Shown piece by piece: positions 10,711-22,754 of a DNA stretch of 64,000 bases (the first letter of the stretch is position 1; every line of letters begins with the position of its first letter). This DNA comes from Volvariella volvacea V23 (Eukaryota; Basidiomycota; Agaricomycetes; Agaricales; Pluteaceae), in the NCBI GenBank assembly GCA_000349905.1, contig KB722740.1, forward strand, positions 935,043 through 999,042. The letters run 5' to 3'. The notes under the pieces are model-generated. The model was not told where the DNA came from, searched no databases, and saw only the letters and a list, made by a program, of their open reading frames with translations. Position numbers and translations under genes: made by a program.

Positions 10711-13353
10711 TCAGCTCGAGTTCCTTTTCCTTTTCGCATTTTTTACACGATGTCCTGACCCAGTGGGTTTAGCTGGTTTCGGTGGTCTAAAGCCTGAGTT
10801 GGAAGACTCTTTCTGAGCTCTCAAAATTTCATGACGACTCAGACAGAAATCAATATGCGCATTCAGCCCTTGATTGTCGGTTTCAAACGTCCGTTCACAG
10901 ATGGGACAGGTCTGATGCCCAAGCACTGGATTTGGCAGTGCTTTGACTATGTCCTCTTCAACTGGTGCGACTGATGGTGACCGTGATCGTCGCTGATATA
11001 GTGCACTTTCTTGCTCTTGACTAGCTGGTTCATCTCGCTCATCATGTTCATGGTACCCAGGCATGGACTCTTCCAAACAGATGCCACCTTCCATCTCCTC
11101 CGCCTCTTCATGCTGTTCCACATAATCCAACTTCACCCGTTTCCGTGAATTCTCTGCTATCGGTGTGAAAAACTGAGATATTCGTCAGTGGTTCAATGTT
11201 GCTAACTTTGTACCACCACTCGTACCTTTCTAATGCCCTTTCGCTCATTGAGAGCCTTTAAATCTTTCAGTTTTGTCACCCGTAGCCCGATAAGACGGAT
11301 TCTCATAGGGAATTCGGGCATCAGAAGCTCCTTCCCAATCTATTTTGTTACAATAGATATATTACTCACGGCGCTTTCTAGGAAGGGCTTACCATCAATA
11401 AATCATCCTTAGTAGTGATCCACCGATCAAACGATTTTGCTCTTGTAAACACTTACAACTAGGTTCAAGAACTGACTTTGGGTGGTACATATGTTACGCA
11501 CCTTGGTGGGTATCAAGCTTGAACTTAAGGGTCACCGTCCGCCCACACCAGCCATTCTCAGACATATCAGCTTCTAATTCTGTGGCGACTTCGTCAAGCT
11601 TTTGCAATATCTGTTCGACATCGTCCAGTGGGTAAAAAGTCCTAGGGATAATTGTTTACTATGGAGTCATAAGGTTATACGGCAGTAGTCACCTCTCTGC
11701 CCCAATGCTCTTGCGCTCGTCGCGCTGATAAGGCTTGACTACGTTGGATCCTATACCCAAATATGTGTTCAGTAAAAAATGAAGGCCGAATTGTTTGTCC
11801 ATTAAAGAAAGAAGCGCTCTTTGCTTAAATATATCACCGCACGTCTATTCGAGTTATTGAACACACCTCCCCATGCTGCAGGGACAGACTTGCCTTAATA
11901 TCCACCGATTCCAATAGTCGTTCATTGACTCTGCCAATGCCCGGAACCTTGCGTATTGGTAGGTCCTTCATAAAATTCTTAATGGCATCAACCTTGAATG
12001 GTAGGGCGAATTGCCCGTTCGGTTTATTCTTGTGTGGATATTAGATGCTAATGCGCAGGCGCAAAACACAATGTAATGACCTTATCTGAGCATATCTTAT
12101 GAAAAGTCGGGCAACAAAAGCAGCGTAGGTGAGAAGGACGCACTTTGGCAAGCATCTAGATCCAGCATATGTCAAGCAATCCATGCCACAAAATATGAAC
12201 TCACCTTATTTGGTGCTATCCCAGCACTGACTGTTAGCTTAGTTTCCTTGCAGACAGCAGCGCGCATTTCCTGAACACATTCTTCTGCGCCCACTCCATG
12301 GGTGGCGAGGTAGTTTGTAATGCTACAGTTACAATTGCCACGCTAGAAATCCAATCGAACTGAACCAATTGCCATTACTGACTTCAAGTAGCCTTCGTCG
12401 CAGCCTGCAGCATCCATGTTGGGATCGTACCGTCGGAAAATTGACATTATCTTGCCCGATAGTTCTGAGTACCTGGCAAAATGGCTCGAGACAAGGATGA
12501 GATCCGGGCATAGTTTTTTTGCGATGAAAGCTGTGCGATTATCCCTAAGTATGAAATGGTTGCGCGATAGTAGATCACATACTAGCCATTCCGGAGCGTA
12601 CGCCATATTTTCGTGCTTCATACGAGGCGGTACTCAATACGCCATGCCCTACCTGAAGAATAGGCATTGGCTTCTGCTAGAGCGTTATGGCGATGCAAGC
12701 TCACAGCGAACGGTTTCCCGGCCAGATCCGGATTATCAAGAAGCTCCACGTTCTGGTGGACCATGAACACAGATACATCATGCCTGAAGACGCGTCACGC
12801 ACGGCAAAAAATGCATCCATGTCAACGTGCACAATAACCTGCGAAAGATCACGATGGGATTCAAGCTCTGCAATCTGGGTGGTGGGTGATTACTGGCTTG
12901 CCCATGTAATGCGACAAAGAAAGAGCCTACGAGGTGATCCACATGGGCCTCTATTCTGGCTAACAAACCCCTTTAGCAAGACAACAAACTGAATCATAAC
13001 AATGCCGCTTACCCATATCAACACCCCGACACGCCTCCTCACACTGTTTCAGAATTCTTTCAATCCGTTCTGTCAAGTCCTTATCCCTTCTTTTTTCATT
13101 CTATACAAGTACGAGAGCCTGAGAAGAGTATGCTGATGGCGTGAACAAGCAAGACCAACATCGTAGAATTTCGATCCTTTCGAGGCTTCTGCGATAATTC
13201 GATTAATTTCTGTTTGATCGTTGGCTAGGCTGGACCTTGACGTTAAGATTCAGAGGGATGTGCACAAATACACCCTCACCCAGCTTTTCCGGTTGAGGGC
13301 CCGGCCAGTCGTTTGACGAGACTAGCGGACTCCTGTGAGGCAGGAGGCTGCAT
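10711..13353 (-). CDS. POLK: DNA polymerase kappa (Y-family translesion polymerase) with UBZ zinc finger
   Basis: Seventeen exons joined in frame give about 601 aa: 13353-13280, 13229-13160, 13100-13013, 12959-12931, 12874-12803, 12752-12705, 12652-12583, 12530-12383, 12322-12205, 12155-12144, 12095-12081, 12028-11894, 11844-11693, 11641-11502, 11451-11393, 11339-11226, 11172-10711. Motifs run in order: VIVHVDMDAFFA (metal ligand), STASYEARKYGVRSGM, YDPNMDAAGCDEGYLNIT (catalytic Asp-Glu), LTVSAGIAPNKMLAKICSDK, IRKVPGIGRVNERLL. A C-terminal Rad18-type UBZ finger (CPICERTF..HIDFC) would bind ubiquitinated PCNA. Two exons are only 12 and 15 nt, and the intron at 11845-11893 is GC-AG. Role: extension past bulky DNA lesions. 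Confidence 0.95.
11845..11893 (-). other. GC-AG intron in POLK
   Basis: The exon ending SVDIK must join TCGDIF for the polymerase frame to continue. The donor at that junction reads AAG|GCAAGT and the acceptor ATAG. GCAAGT is the usual form of non-canonical GC donors. Confidence 0.85.
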
Positions 13354-13475
13354 GGTTGGCAAAGTTGCACACAAGTGTGCGTGCCAGTGTTTAGCGTAGC
13401 CACTCGTGCTGTGCGTCACACACGCGTCACAGTCTGATAGCTCTCTCAGCAACGTTGACCAGAGTTACACTTCCC
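13354..13475. promoter_or_regulatory. Shared divergent promoter region POLK/ATG6
   Basis: This 122-bp gap separates the two start codons. It contains CACACACGCGTCAC near 13417-13430, which includes an ACGCGT element. ACGCGT is the yeast MCB core, but its use here is unproven. Confidence 0.4.
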
Positions 13476-15223
13476 ATGAGTCTAGGGCCCATCGTCTGTC
13501 AACAATGTAAAGAGCCACTGCAAGTATGCCAGACTACGTCCTTCAATTTGTTGATTTTGAAATGTCCTTTCAGCTAGATGTCTCCCTTGTGGATCTTGCA
13601 CCTTCAGCCTACGACATGATCATCAACAATCTACCAACTCATGCCGTTTCTCGTCCTCCAACGGAAGCTCAGGGCTTAGAAAAGGTAATTGCGCCGCAGG
13701 AGGCAAAACAAGCGTGGTTGCAATCCAAAGCCTACTTCGATGAATCCCCTGCTCGTTTACCACAGCAGCTTTCGCGCGTCGGCATACCGTCCACAGAATC
13801 GTTTGTCCTACTTCAAGACAGCATAATTGGAAAGCCGATTGCTCCCCCTTCACTTCCTTCAAGTGCAACGTCTACCTCAACCTATTCCCAACCCGAATCC
13901 ATACAAACCTCAAACTCATACAGCTACCCAAAGCTAAGCAACCCCCGCGCTCAGCGCGTTTCTCCTAAACAACAAATCAACAAGAATGAGGCCGAAGTGG
14001 ATGGATCTTCAGCACTACCCCCAAACCTGCGCTCTAACCTTCGACTTTTCAATATTTTATCGGCGAAGACTGACGTGGAGCACCCCTTGTGCGCTGAATG
14101 TACCCAGCTATTGCTGACGGCTCTCCAGAAGCAGCTTGACGAGATTAAAAAAGAGCGAGATGGTTACATCGCATTTGACAAGGAAGTTAGGAAAGAGAAA
14201 GAAAGATCTGGTCAGTCCTTGTTGAAGGAAGAGGTCTTTAAACAGTTGGAGCGCTTACAGGCAGAGGAAGAAGCTGCAATTGAACAGTTAAAAGAAGCTG
14301 AACGGGATCGACAGCAGTTAGATGAGGAGCTGAAGGCTTTGGAGTCAGCGGAAAAGACTTTAGAGTACGAAGAGGCCGAGTATGATTTAACGCATCTTTC
14401 CTTGATTGCGCTCACTAGTCCTCCAGGTTCTGGCGGACACACAATGCTCACCTGCTGGCAGCTGAACACCAAGGCAGCCAGTTGGCCTCTCTTCGGGCCG
14501 CTTACGCGGCGGATGCCGCAACGCTAGAGAAGCTTGAACGTACAAATGTTTATAACGATGCCTTCTGTATTGGCCATGATGGTGTATTCGGAACAATCAA
14601 TGGATTACGGTTAGGCCGTACGCCAAGTGTACCCGTATGTCGGTTTCCAGCTTGCCGTATACATTGCGGGCTCACGTCGTTAGGTTGATTGGTCTGAAGT
14701 CAATGCTGCATGGGGACAAACGCTACTGCTCCTTTTCACCATTGCCCGAAAAATTGATTATCAATTCGAACAGTGAGTATAACCCTGGGATCGCACTTTC
14801 AAGGACTAACTCTAGTAGCTATCGCCTAGTACCCATGGGCTCATTCTCTCGAATCGAGAAGACAACTTCAGGCGATAAGGCTACTTATGAGTTATATGGT
14901 TCTGGGGAAATGCATTTTGGTCGCCTGTTGCACAATCGACGCTTTGATATCGCAATGGTTGCCTTCCTTGATTGTTTGAAGCATGTCATAGACCATATCA
15001 AGTCACAGGATCCCAATGTAGATTTTCCTCATCAGTATGCATTCATGTTGCACCTCGAACTCCCTGCTGACCCGGGTTTGCTAGGATCGTCAGGGACAAA
15101 ATTGGCGATGTCTCCATAAAACTCCAATTCAACCAGGAGGAAGTGTGGACCCGAGCACTTCGCCACGTCCTACTGGCTTTGAAAATCTGCCTCAAGTGGG
15201 CAACGAATGGCACTAATGGGTAA
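13476..15223 (+). CDS. ATG6: Atg6/Beclin-1, autophagy PI3-kinase subunit
   Basis: Six exons (13476-13523, 13574-14379, 14427-14634, 14684-14772, 14819-15034, 15085-15223) give about 501 aa. The N-terminus [16 protein letters not shown] carries the fungal Atg6 zinc-binding-like Cys pair. A long coiled coil ([18 protein letters not shown] to about EEAE) follows. The BARA/evolutionarily conserved domain is clear: [72 protein letters not shown]. The protein scaffolds the Vps34 complex for phagophore formation and vacuolar sorting. Acceptor 5 is a TAGTAG tandem (14813-14818), so one extra Ser is possible. Confidence 0.95.
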
Positions 15224-15544
15224 TCGTCTCCATCAATAACCTGAACACTGTTGTAAAGCTAGGTCATTCGAGGCTGCAGCTGAGGTATAGACGTACAGTG
15301 CTAGTTCAAGCTTGTATTGTAAATCGTGTTGTATACAATTGCATATGATGTGGTGCCCTGTCGCGGCCATATGTATCGCCAGTATTGATTTACTTTTATC
15401 ACGGTCCGGTTCAGTTCGCGCCGCGGACTCGATCATTAGCAATCCAAAGTTCTGACAAAGATTATTCAAATTCGTATTCCTCAGCTTCTGCAACTTTACT
15501 CCTCATATATATCCTTGTCCCTCCACCATTCGATTTCAGCATAC
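15224..15544. other. Intergenic region ATG6 to GSH1
   Basis: The 321 bp between the ATG6 stop and the GSH1 start hold the 3' UTR of one and the promoter of the other. The last 60 bp are pyrimidine-rich. I see no coding potential or repeat. Confidence 0.5.
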
Positions 15545-18240
15545 ATGGGCCTGTTGTATCTTGGTACACCTCTGTCATGGGAGGACGCAAAAAAGTATGC
15601 AGACCACGTAAGATACCATGGGATTGCCCAATTTATCAACACTTGGAATCGCCTCAAAGATAGGCATGGTGATGAGTTGTTGTGGGGCGACGAAGTAAGT
15701 GGACTTCCACCCGTCAAATCGGTCTTCAACGAAATACCCTTCCAGATTGAATATATGGTGGTGTCATTTGATGACGAGGAGAAGAATGCAAAGCTATCCT
15801 TAAGACAGACAGAAATCCTCGCAAAGCTCAATGCTATTGTGGACAATATTAGTGCTGAGTGTTCCGAGGGGTATGTGGATCATGTGCCAAGCTGCATTGA
15901 CACCACCCTCATCTGCAACCAGCGCATCTGTGCCAAAGTTCCACCCAGAATATGGTCGCTACATGTTGGAGTCAACCCCGGGTGTACCATATACTGGTTT
16001 CATCCGAGATTTACTTTCTGTGGAGAGTAATATGCGATATCGGTGCGTGCAGCAACTCGCTTAGGACTGGTTTCTTACCACCCTTTAGGCGCTCTCTTGC
16101 TCGAGGCCATCTCAAGCCGAACGAAGTCCCTCTTACCTTCACGTCATTCCCAAGATTGGGAGTCCCTGAACAGTTCACAGAACCCTACTTTGATCCTGCT
16201 AACGCCGTCTCGAGCCATAGCCTCTTCCTTCCCGAAGAGATAACGAATCCGCACGTTAGATTTCCGTAAATGCCTTCCCACCATTGCGAGTTACTAGGCT
16301 AATGAAGCATTTAAGGACGCTTACAGCCAACATAAGAAGTCGCAGAGGGTCTAAAGTGGCCATTAACTTGCCCATATTCTTTGACAGCAAAACTCCTCGG
16401 CCCTTTATTGATCCAAGCGTCCCCTGGGACAGGGACCTTTACCCGGAGGATAGAGGTGAGCATTATTGCGATTCCTGGGTGTGCCTATCTCATATCGCAC
16501 AGAGGCCAGAAACGGGGCCGCGCTTCCTGACCACATATACCTTGATGCCATGGGCTTTGGAATGGGGTGCTGTTGTTTGCAACTGACCTTTCAGGCCTGT
16601 AATGTTACTGATGCGAGGAGGATGTATGATGGTTTAATTCCCATTGGTCCTATAATGGTATGTAATCGGTGTTGTACCATTATTCTACAAGCTCAGGTCA
16701 ACAGCTTGCGTTGACTGCTGCAAGTCCCATTTGGCGTGGTTACCTTGCTGATGTTGATTGCCGATGGAATGTTATCGCTGGAAGCGTGGACGATAGGACA
16801 GAAGAAGAGAGAGGGTTGAAGGTATACCTCTCATCCCTTGCCATTGGTTGTCACTGTTGGAAAGCGTTTGCTTCAGCCACTGAAAGAAAGTCGCTTCAGA
16901 ATACCCAAATCAAGATATGACAGTGTTGACCTTTATATCTCGACGGATTGGACTAACAGACCGGAATACAATGATAACCCGGTTCCATTTGATGAGAATA
17001 TTTACGATCGCCTTCTCAACAGTGGTACGTGACATACTACAGTTGGAGCCATCCCACTCATAGTTGGCAGGTATTGACCCTCTATTATCTAAACACATCG
17101 CACACCTCTTTATTAGAGATCCATTGGTCGTGTTCTCAGAAACCATTAATCAAGATGACGAAACCAGCACAGATCATTTTGAGGTTCGTTCACATTTTTT
17201 TGATGCATAAACACCCCACTAATCTCTTGGGTCTTTATAGAACATACAATCGACCAACTGGCAAACGCTGCGATTTAAACCACCTCCACCAGGTTCTTCT
17301 ATTGGCTGGAGAGTTGAGTTTCGCAGTATGGAAGTACAACTAACGGATTTCGAGAATGCGGCCTTCGCAGTGTTTATAGTTTTACTTTCTCGTGCTATCC
17401 TGAGTTTCAATTTGAATTTTTACATACCTATTTCAAAAGTAAGGTGCCATATCTATTTTGATGTCACCTACTAATCCCTATCCAGGTAGACGAGAACATG
17501 GCAAGAGCCCAAAAACGAGATGCGGTGCTATCAGGCCGTTTCTACTTCAGGAAAGACGTCTTTTTACCGGGACGCAGCGGCACTGCAAGTATGGCTTCGT
17601 CATCCGGGACTAACTCACCAGTCGGCGAGGTGCCAAGAAAGAAAGATAGAAAGTTACGAAACTGCTTCGATCCTCCACCACTTCCCGAAAAGATCGAGCA
17701 CAGTGAATCTGTAGAGCATGAATACACCGAAATGTCGGTTAATGAAATCTTTAATGGAAAGGTAAGCTAAATCCGACTATGGGAGTTGGGAAAATACCAA
17801 AATGCTACACAGGACGATTTCCCCGGTCTGCTGAGTCTCATTTACAGCTACCTAGAGACCATAGAGATGGAGGATCGTGAGCGTCATGACATCGAGCAAT
17901 ACTTGGATCTCATTAGAAACCGCGCCAACGGTGAGGGTGAATGAATTTAGGGAAATGTGCTTATTGACAACACCTTCAGGGACCTTGCAAACACCCGCTT
18001 CATGGATTAGAAATTTTGTGCGATCACATCCAGCCTATGAGTTCGACTCGAGAGTCAGTCAACAAGTAAATTACGATTTACTCAAGGCAGTAGACGAGAT
18101 GTAAGCTCTTTTCTATTGAAAATTTTCCAGTGTTTTAATTGTATCTGGATAGCGAACGCGGCTTAAGAAGGGAAGATAGTTTGTTGCCAAAGGAATACTT
18201 AGGGAGCACCCAGGACGCAGGTTTTATTGCAGGATTGTAA
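15545..18240 (+). CDS. GSH1: Glutamate-cysteine ligase catalytic subunit
   Basis: Fourteen exons give about 681 aa: 15545-15694, 15746-15870, 15923-16042, 16089-16265, 16316-16455, 16503-16657, 16705-16821, 16877-17024, 17071-17183, 17241-17438, 17486-17761, 17813-17930, 17980-18100, 18153-18240. The start [20 protein letters not shown] and the conserved blocks [67 protein letters not shown] and [20 protein letters not shown] are those of eukaryotic gamma-GCS. It forms gamma-glutamylcysteine from Glu and Cys with ATP, the limiting step of glutathione synthesis, in the cytosol. A variable, proline-rich insert lies in exon 11. It ends 102 bp before the ATP16 start on the same strand. Confidence 0.96.
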
Positions 18241-18342
18241 TTAGTATTTTTGCTTGTTTATTTTATTTGTAGACCAAATAAAAAAGTGGCGCTTGCCGAG
18301 CAACCAACCGTAAATTCACGGTGTTCACCCGTCAACACTAAA

Positions 18343-18990
18343 ATGTCTTCCCTCCGCCTCATTACTGCTGCTGCTCGTCGTGCCCCGTCTTCTTTTATCT
18401 TGGGCCGTCGCGGTTATGCAGAAGCATCAGACAAACTAAAGCTCGCGTTGGTTGCTCCTCACCAGGCACGTAATGGTTGCAGTAGGGACAGAAACTGAAC
18501 TAAAGGCGTGCACTCATAGGCGATCTACACATCGTCTGATGTTGTTCAAGTGAATGTTGCTGCTGAGTCCGGTGACATGGGTATCCTGGCAAACCACGTA
18601 CCTTCCATCGAGTCTTTGCGACCAGGGGTTGTAGAAGTTCTAGAGGGCTCTGGGAAAAGCAAGAAGTGGTTCGGTGAGAGTTGACAAATGCAACCTATTT
18701 ATCCTTGCGCTCAACCAGAACTGGTAGTCTCAAGCGGTTTTGCCACGGTCCACCCCAACAACATGCTAACAATTAATGTCGTCGAGGCTGCGCCTCTTGA
18801 GAGCTTCTCAATAGAGGTGAGTAGCTCACAAAGTATGATATAGAGTTGACTCAATGGTCCGCAGGCTATTCGTAGCAATCTCCAAGAGGCCTTAAAGGTT
18901 GCTGCCGGTAATGGTTCTGAGGAGCAGAAGGTGGAAGCGAGGATTGAGGCGGACGTCTATGAGGCTTTACAGCACGCCCTAGGACAGTAA
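18343..18990 (+). CDS. ATP16: Mitochondrial F1-ATP synthase delta subunit
   Basis: Four exons (18343-18465, 18520-18673, 18719-18816, 18865-18990) give about 166 aa, the usual family length. A presequence (SLRLITAAARRAPSSF) precedes the beta-sandwich: VVQVNVAAESGDMGILANHV, SIESLRPGVVEVLE, FATVHPNNMLTINVVEAAPL. A C-terminal helical hairpin rich in Glu and Ala follows. The protein belongs to the central stalk of complex V (equivalent of bacterial epsilon). The first intron uses a GC donor (CAG|GCACGT). The GT donor 4 bp downstream would shift the frame. Confidence 0.94.
18466..18519 (+). other. GC-AG intron in ATP16
   Basis: Frame continuity between VAPHQ and AIYTSSD requires splicing directly after CAG, where the next bases are GCACGT. 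The acceptor is CTCATAG. GCACGT is a weaker match to the GC-donor consensus GCAAGT. Confidence 0.7.
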
Positions 18991-19162
18991 ATCTGTTGGC
19001 ACCAATCCCCCCATAGAGTACTGCATTCACCCTCGATGCCTAAAAAGCACCATTCTCTACATTCTCTACGTGAATGTTCCTCATCCTTTAGAATGCTTGA
19101 GATAGAAATACACGACGGAAGACGGAGCATAAAGAACTCGAATCCGAATCGGATCCGCAAAA

Positions 19163-22100
19163 ATGGACCTCCCACATTTAACTTTCGAGTCCTACGTGCT
19201 TGGCAAACGGCGTGCCCAGGCTATTCGAACATACCCCACCAATAATCTGATGGTGCTTTCCCCACTGTTCACGGCGTTTAAATTAAAAGTCGCGTGTGAG
19301 CACTGTGAGCATCCATCAACGGCGTTCAACTATTGGGATACAGTGTGTATATTATAAAGTTGGAAGCGAGGTAACCCAACTCCATTCCATGCCCTTGTGC
19401 TCATCACCAGCAGTTTACCAAAACGACATCAGACCATTGCCCCGTATCGGGTCAAGACACAAAATGGACAGCCGTAGTCGCAGGCCGAGATCAATGCAAC
19501 GAAGCGCCTTGTCGACTTCTTTCCTGCCATTTACAAGACCTATACACTGCACCATTGTCGCCAGGATGTGGCTCAAGAGACGCCAAACAAGAAAACTCAA
19601 GCGGTACACACGCCTTAGGCCAGGTTATTCAGGATACCAACCTAGTTGGCGATCTAGGTTTGCCGTTGTCAAAGGGCACCCAGGCCCTGCTGAATATCAT
19701 CACCATCAATTATCATTCGGAGAGTCCAAGCCCAGTGTTCAGAGCTCCCCATCCATTTTAGGCTCGTCAGCCATTAATCTGCAGAAGGAAACTGGTTTTA
19801 ATGTCCTCCCCTCAGAATCGGTAATAAACTTCCAAGAGGGGGGATATTGTGGGGGCTCTGAGTATGTCAGCAGGGAGAGCACACCACACACAGCACAGGA
19901 AACCCTTTTCGGCATGTCAAGTAATACTGCACCCTTGCCAACGGATACGCAATACAAACCGCCTGTTCCTATGTATCCTCCAATATGGGCGCAGGTAGGC
20001 ACTGGTGGTCCTCGATTGGCAATGACGATATTAATGCTGACCTTGCAGTCGCGACAAGAGATTTGTGAGGGGTTCGATTGGTTCAGGAGCTATCAAGGTG
20101 GTGTGTATTATGCCAACAACGTCGTCAGGGGTTATTTACTCAGTGCCTTCGCGTCTCTGTGCGTATACAGTCGTTTTGGCCTTATTAAATGCTGACATTA
20201 ACACAGGCGCGATCGATTTGACCATGGCGGTCGGGTCATCATCTCTCATGGGTGGGTAGTACCCACTCGCATAACTCAATATTAACTAATGTGTACAGAG
20301 GTGGAAAAGCTGAAAGCTTACACTGCCACCGTGGACAAATCGCAACGCAACAGGCAGACGACCAACTCGCCGAAGACAAGTCGGTGCGAGCACTGCTTTC
20401 CAATTATCATGAAGGTCGTCCGCTTGTCCTTATCATTGATGACAAGTATACCTTATTTCCCTACGATCTTGGAGCAAAAGACGTCACCTACGCAGTGCTT
20501 GGTCTATATACAATTACTTCGGCTTGGGGTAATTTCGTGCAGAATCTGCGTTGGCAATCTGAGCTAAAGAGCGTACAGCGGAATATCAACCAGCAAATAA
20601 TGACCGTGGTCGAGTGGTCCGCTACAAATTCGCGTTTCGATGGTGTGCGGGCCAGGTACGTGATCCCTCAGTCTTATCGTAGATATGCTGAAGACCGAGG
20701 TGCGCCCACCACCAGGGAAGACCTTGGTGGCTTTCAGAGGCGGCTGTCCTTCCTTGTTCGTATACATTGATTATACGAAAGCTCACCGCTAAATTTTTCG
20801 TTAGCCCATGCTAGACCTTCATCCCCACGACAGTGCACCACGAAGAGGGAATTACCAGGTTTGCCCTTTGGAGCTTATTTCTTCTTTTCACTGAATTTCT
20901 CTTAGCCAAGGTTTCAGTTCAGTTATCTGTGGGACGTCAGTACGTCAACAGACCTATAATTCACCCCCTTTAGACTATCCTCACAATCTCTGACCTGTTA
21001 TGCCAGGTCGACACTTCGTTGCAGCAATTGTCAACAGACATACCCTCAAATCTATACTGCAGGATGGGCTTGTCTGAACCCAAATTGCTCGCACTTCTGG
21101 ATGCTTTCTGATGGTGCTCGCCTGCCAGATCAGCTTGAGTATGCAAGGACCTTTCTTGAGCTACCCGAGCCAGTAAGCGCTCCTCCAGGGTTTGAAGACA
21201 TACGGCCAAGCCTACCACAACCCAACGCGGACGGTATCACTACAAATTATGCGTTCAGCAAAGGATGGCATTGCCGTAGGTGTGGTAGACTTTCTTGTCG
21301 TGTCAAGTGGGAACACTGGGAGTGCCCAACGTGCAATGTAATTACACGAATTAGTATATAGATTGGTGCGCGGCTGACGAACCGTTCAGAATATATACAG
21401 GATCGAAGGGAGGATACGAACCGCCAAAGAATTTTGGCAGCAGCCCATTCCCGCAACCTTTCGTGATCATGCTATTGTACAAGGATCAGGCGAGTTGCGG
21501 GGGTACCTACAAATATACATATGCTACTGTTGCTGACGGATGTGATGACAGGTATCCGGTCGCTGCCAACTCGCCTATTCGAATACGAGGGGAAATTGGC
21601 ATTGTGCCAAACCTTTGTCCTTCCCTATAACAGGTATGGGAATAGCACAACCACCCGAATAGTATATGTGAACTTTTTTACGTGTAGAGGAAGAATTCAT
21701 CATATCCAAAGCACCAGTGCAATTGGACGGGTAGAAGCAGATTTAGTATTTGAGGAGTATCAAATGCAGGCTATGAGTGGTCAATTAGCCTTCCGGCGCT
21801 GGCCCCTTCGTGCAGTGAGTTGCTTCACCGCATTACGACTTGCGATACCAACCAATAGCTTCGTAGCATAAACGTAAACCAAAGTGGTGTATTTTAACCT
21901 ACTCAACTGTTCTAATTTTTTGTCATAGTGCGAGGTCCTCTGTTGACCAATTATTTCTCACATAATAGTAAGTGTGATAGCACTCAGTACCGATTTTGAG
22001 CCTTACATTGGTGCTTGTTCCAGCCGGAGAACCATATCAGGTGCTCTCTTTCTTAAGAACGGCGAGCCTTATAGCTCATTTTTATATCCAGTATGTTGGC

Positions 22101-22754
22101 GGAACAGAGAACACGGTGCCCTGGGGTGCAGCGCCGAGTGCCGTTATCAAGGCCCGTCAATACATTGAATCACGCATAAGGGGGGCCTTAAAAATTCCAA
22201 TACGATTTAATGAGGTGCTAAGGTACGTCGGAAAGTGGTCGAGAGTAGTATTACTGCTTTAGCATGTACTCATCGCGTCAGTGCTGCATACATGGAGCGA
22301 CAAAGAATGGCAGTACGTCTTCATCTAACTGTATGACTACCTCACAACATAGTTTATTAGTTTCACAGCGATGCTGAACAAGGGCTAGGGCCAGTGGTAG
22401 CTGGATTGTCGCTCGGATCACCAGCTATCATGCACTTTCGCCCTCATATCAAGTATGAGACGGATCGCGAGCACAGAAACGTCGTTTTGAGTTTTGTGCT
22501 CCGTCATGTGAGTACTACTTTGTAGTCGAGGTGATGTTGCGTTGACGATGTTTGATGGCAGGGTGACATCCTCGTCATGGATGGCGCACAAGTGCAAGAA
22601 TGTTATGAGTGCGTCTAATATACGTTGCAAATGCATTGCAATTTAAAAGCATCATAGACACATGGTAGTTCCTACTAACTTCCGCATCGCGGCTACTGCA
22701 CGATGGATTCAACCCGGAGCCACGGTTTCGGATATTAGTAGTATCGTCCCTTAA
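19163..22754 (+). CDS. AlkB-like Fe(II)/2-oxoglutarate dioxygenase with zinc ribbons
   Basis: A multi-exon gene whose exon ends are secure from about 19.75 kb onward; the joins between 19343 and about 19750 are unresolved. Exon 1 (19163-19342) holds a Cys pair (KVACEHCEHPSTAFNYWDT). Later segments include SRQEICEGFDWFRSYQGGVY, ISHGGGKAESLH, QADDQLAEDKSVRALLSNYH, AEYQPANNDRGRVVRYKFAF, a zinc ribbon (CSNCQQTYPQIYTAGWACLN) and a second Cys cluster (WHCRRCGRLSCR..CPTC). The C-terminal AlkB-like domain has the HxD iron ligands (FHSD, His 22364, Asp 22370), the distal His in YEHMVVPTNFRIAATAR (22659) and the 2OG-binding Arg downstream. I recognise the arrangement from uncharacterised agaricomycete proteins. 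The substrate is unknown, with alkylated or methylated nucleic acid the obvious guess. Confidence 0.82.

Noticed and set aside
19296..20195. A 300-codon open frame across the 5' part of the AlkB-like gene
   Set aside because: Its C-terminal half belongs to a real exon (to 19994), but the upstream third has no family similarity and would ignore exon 1. I do not treat it as a separate gene.
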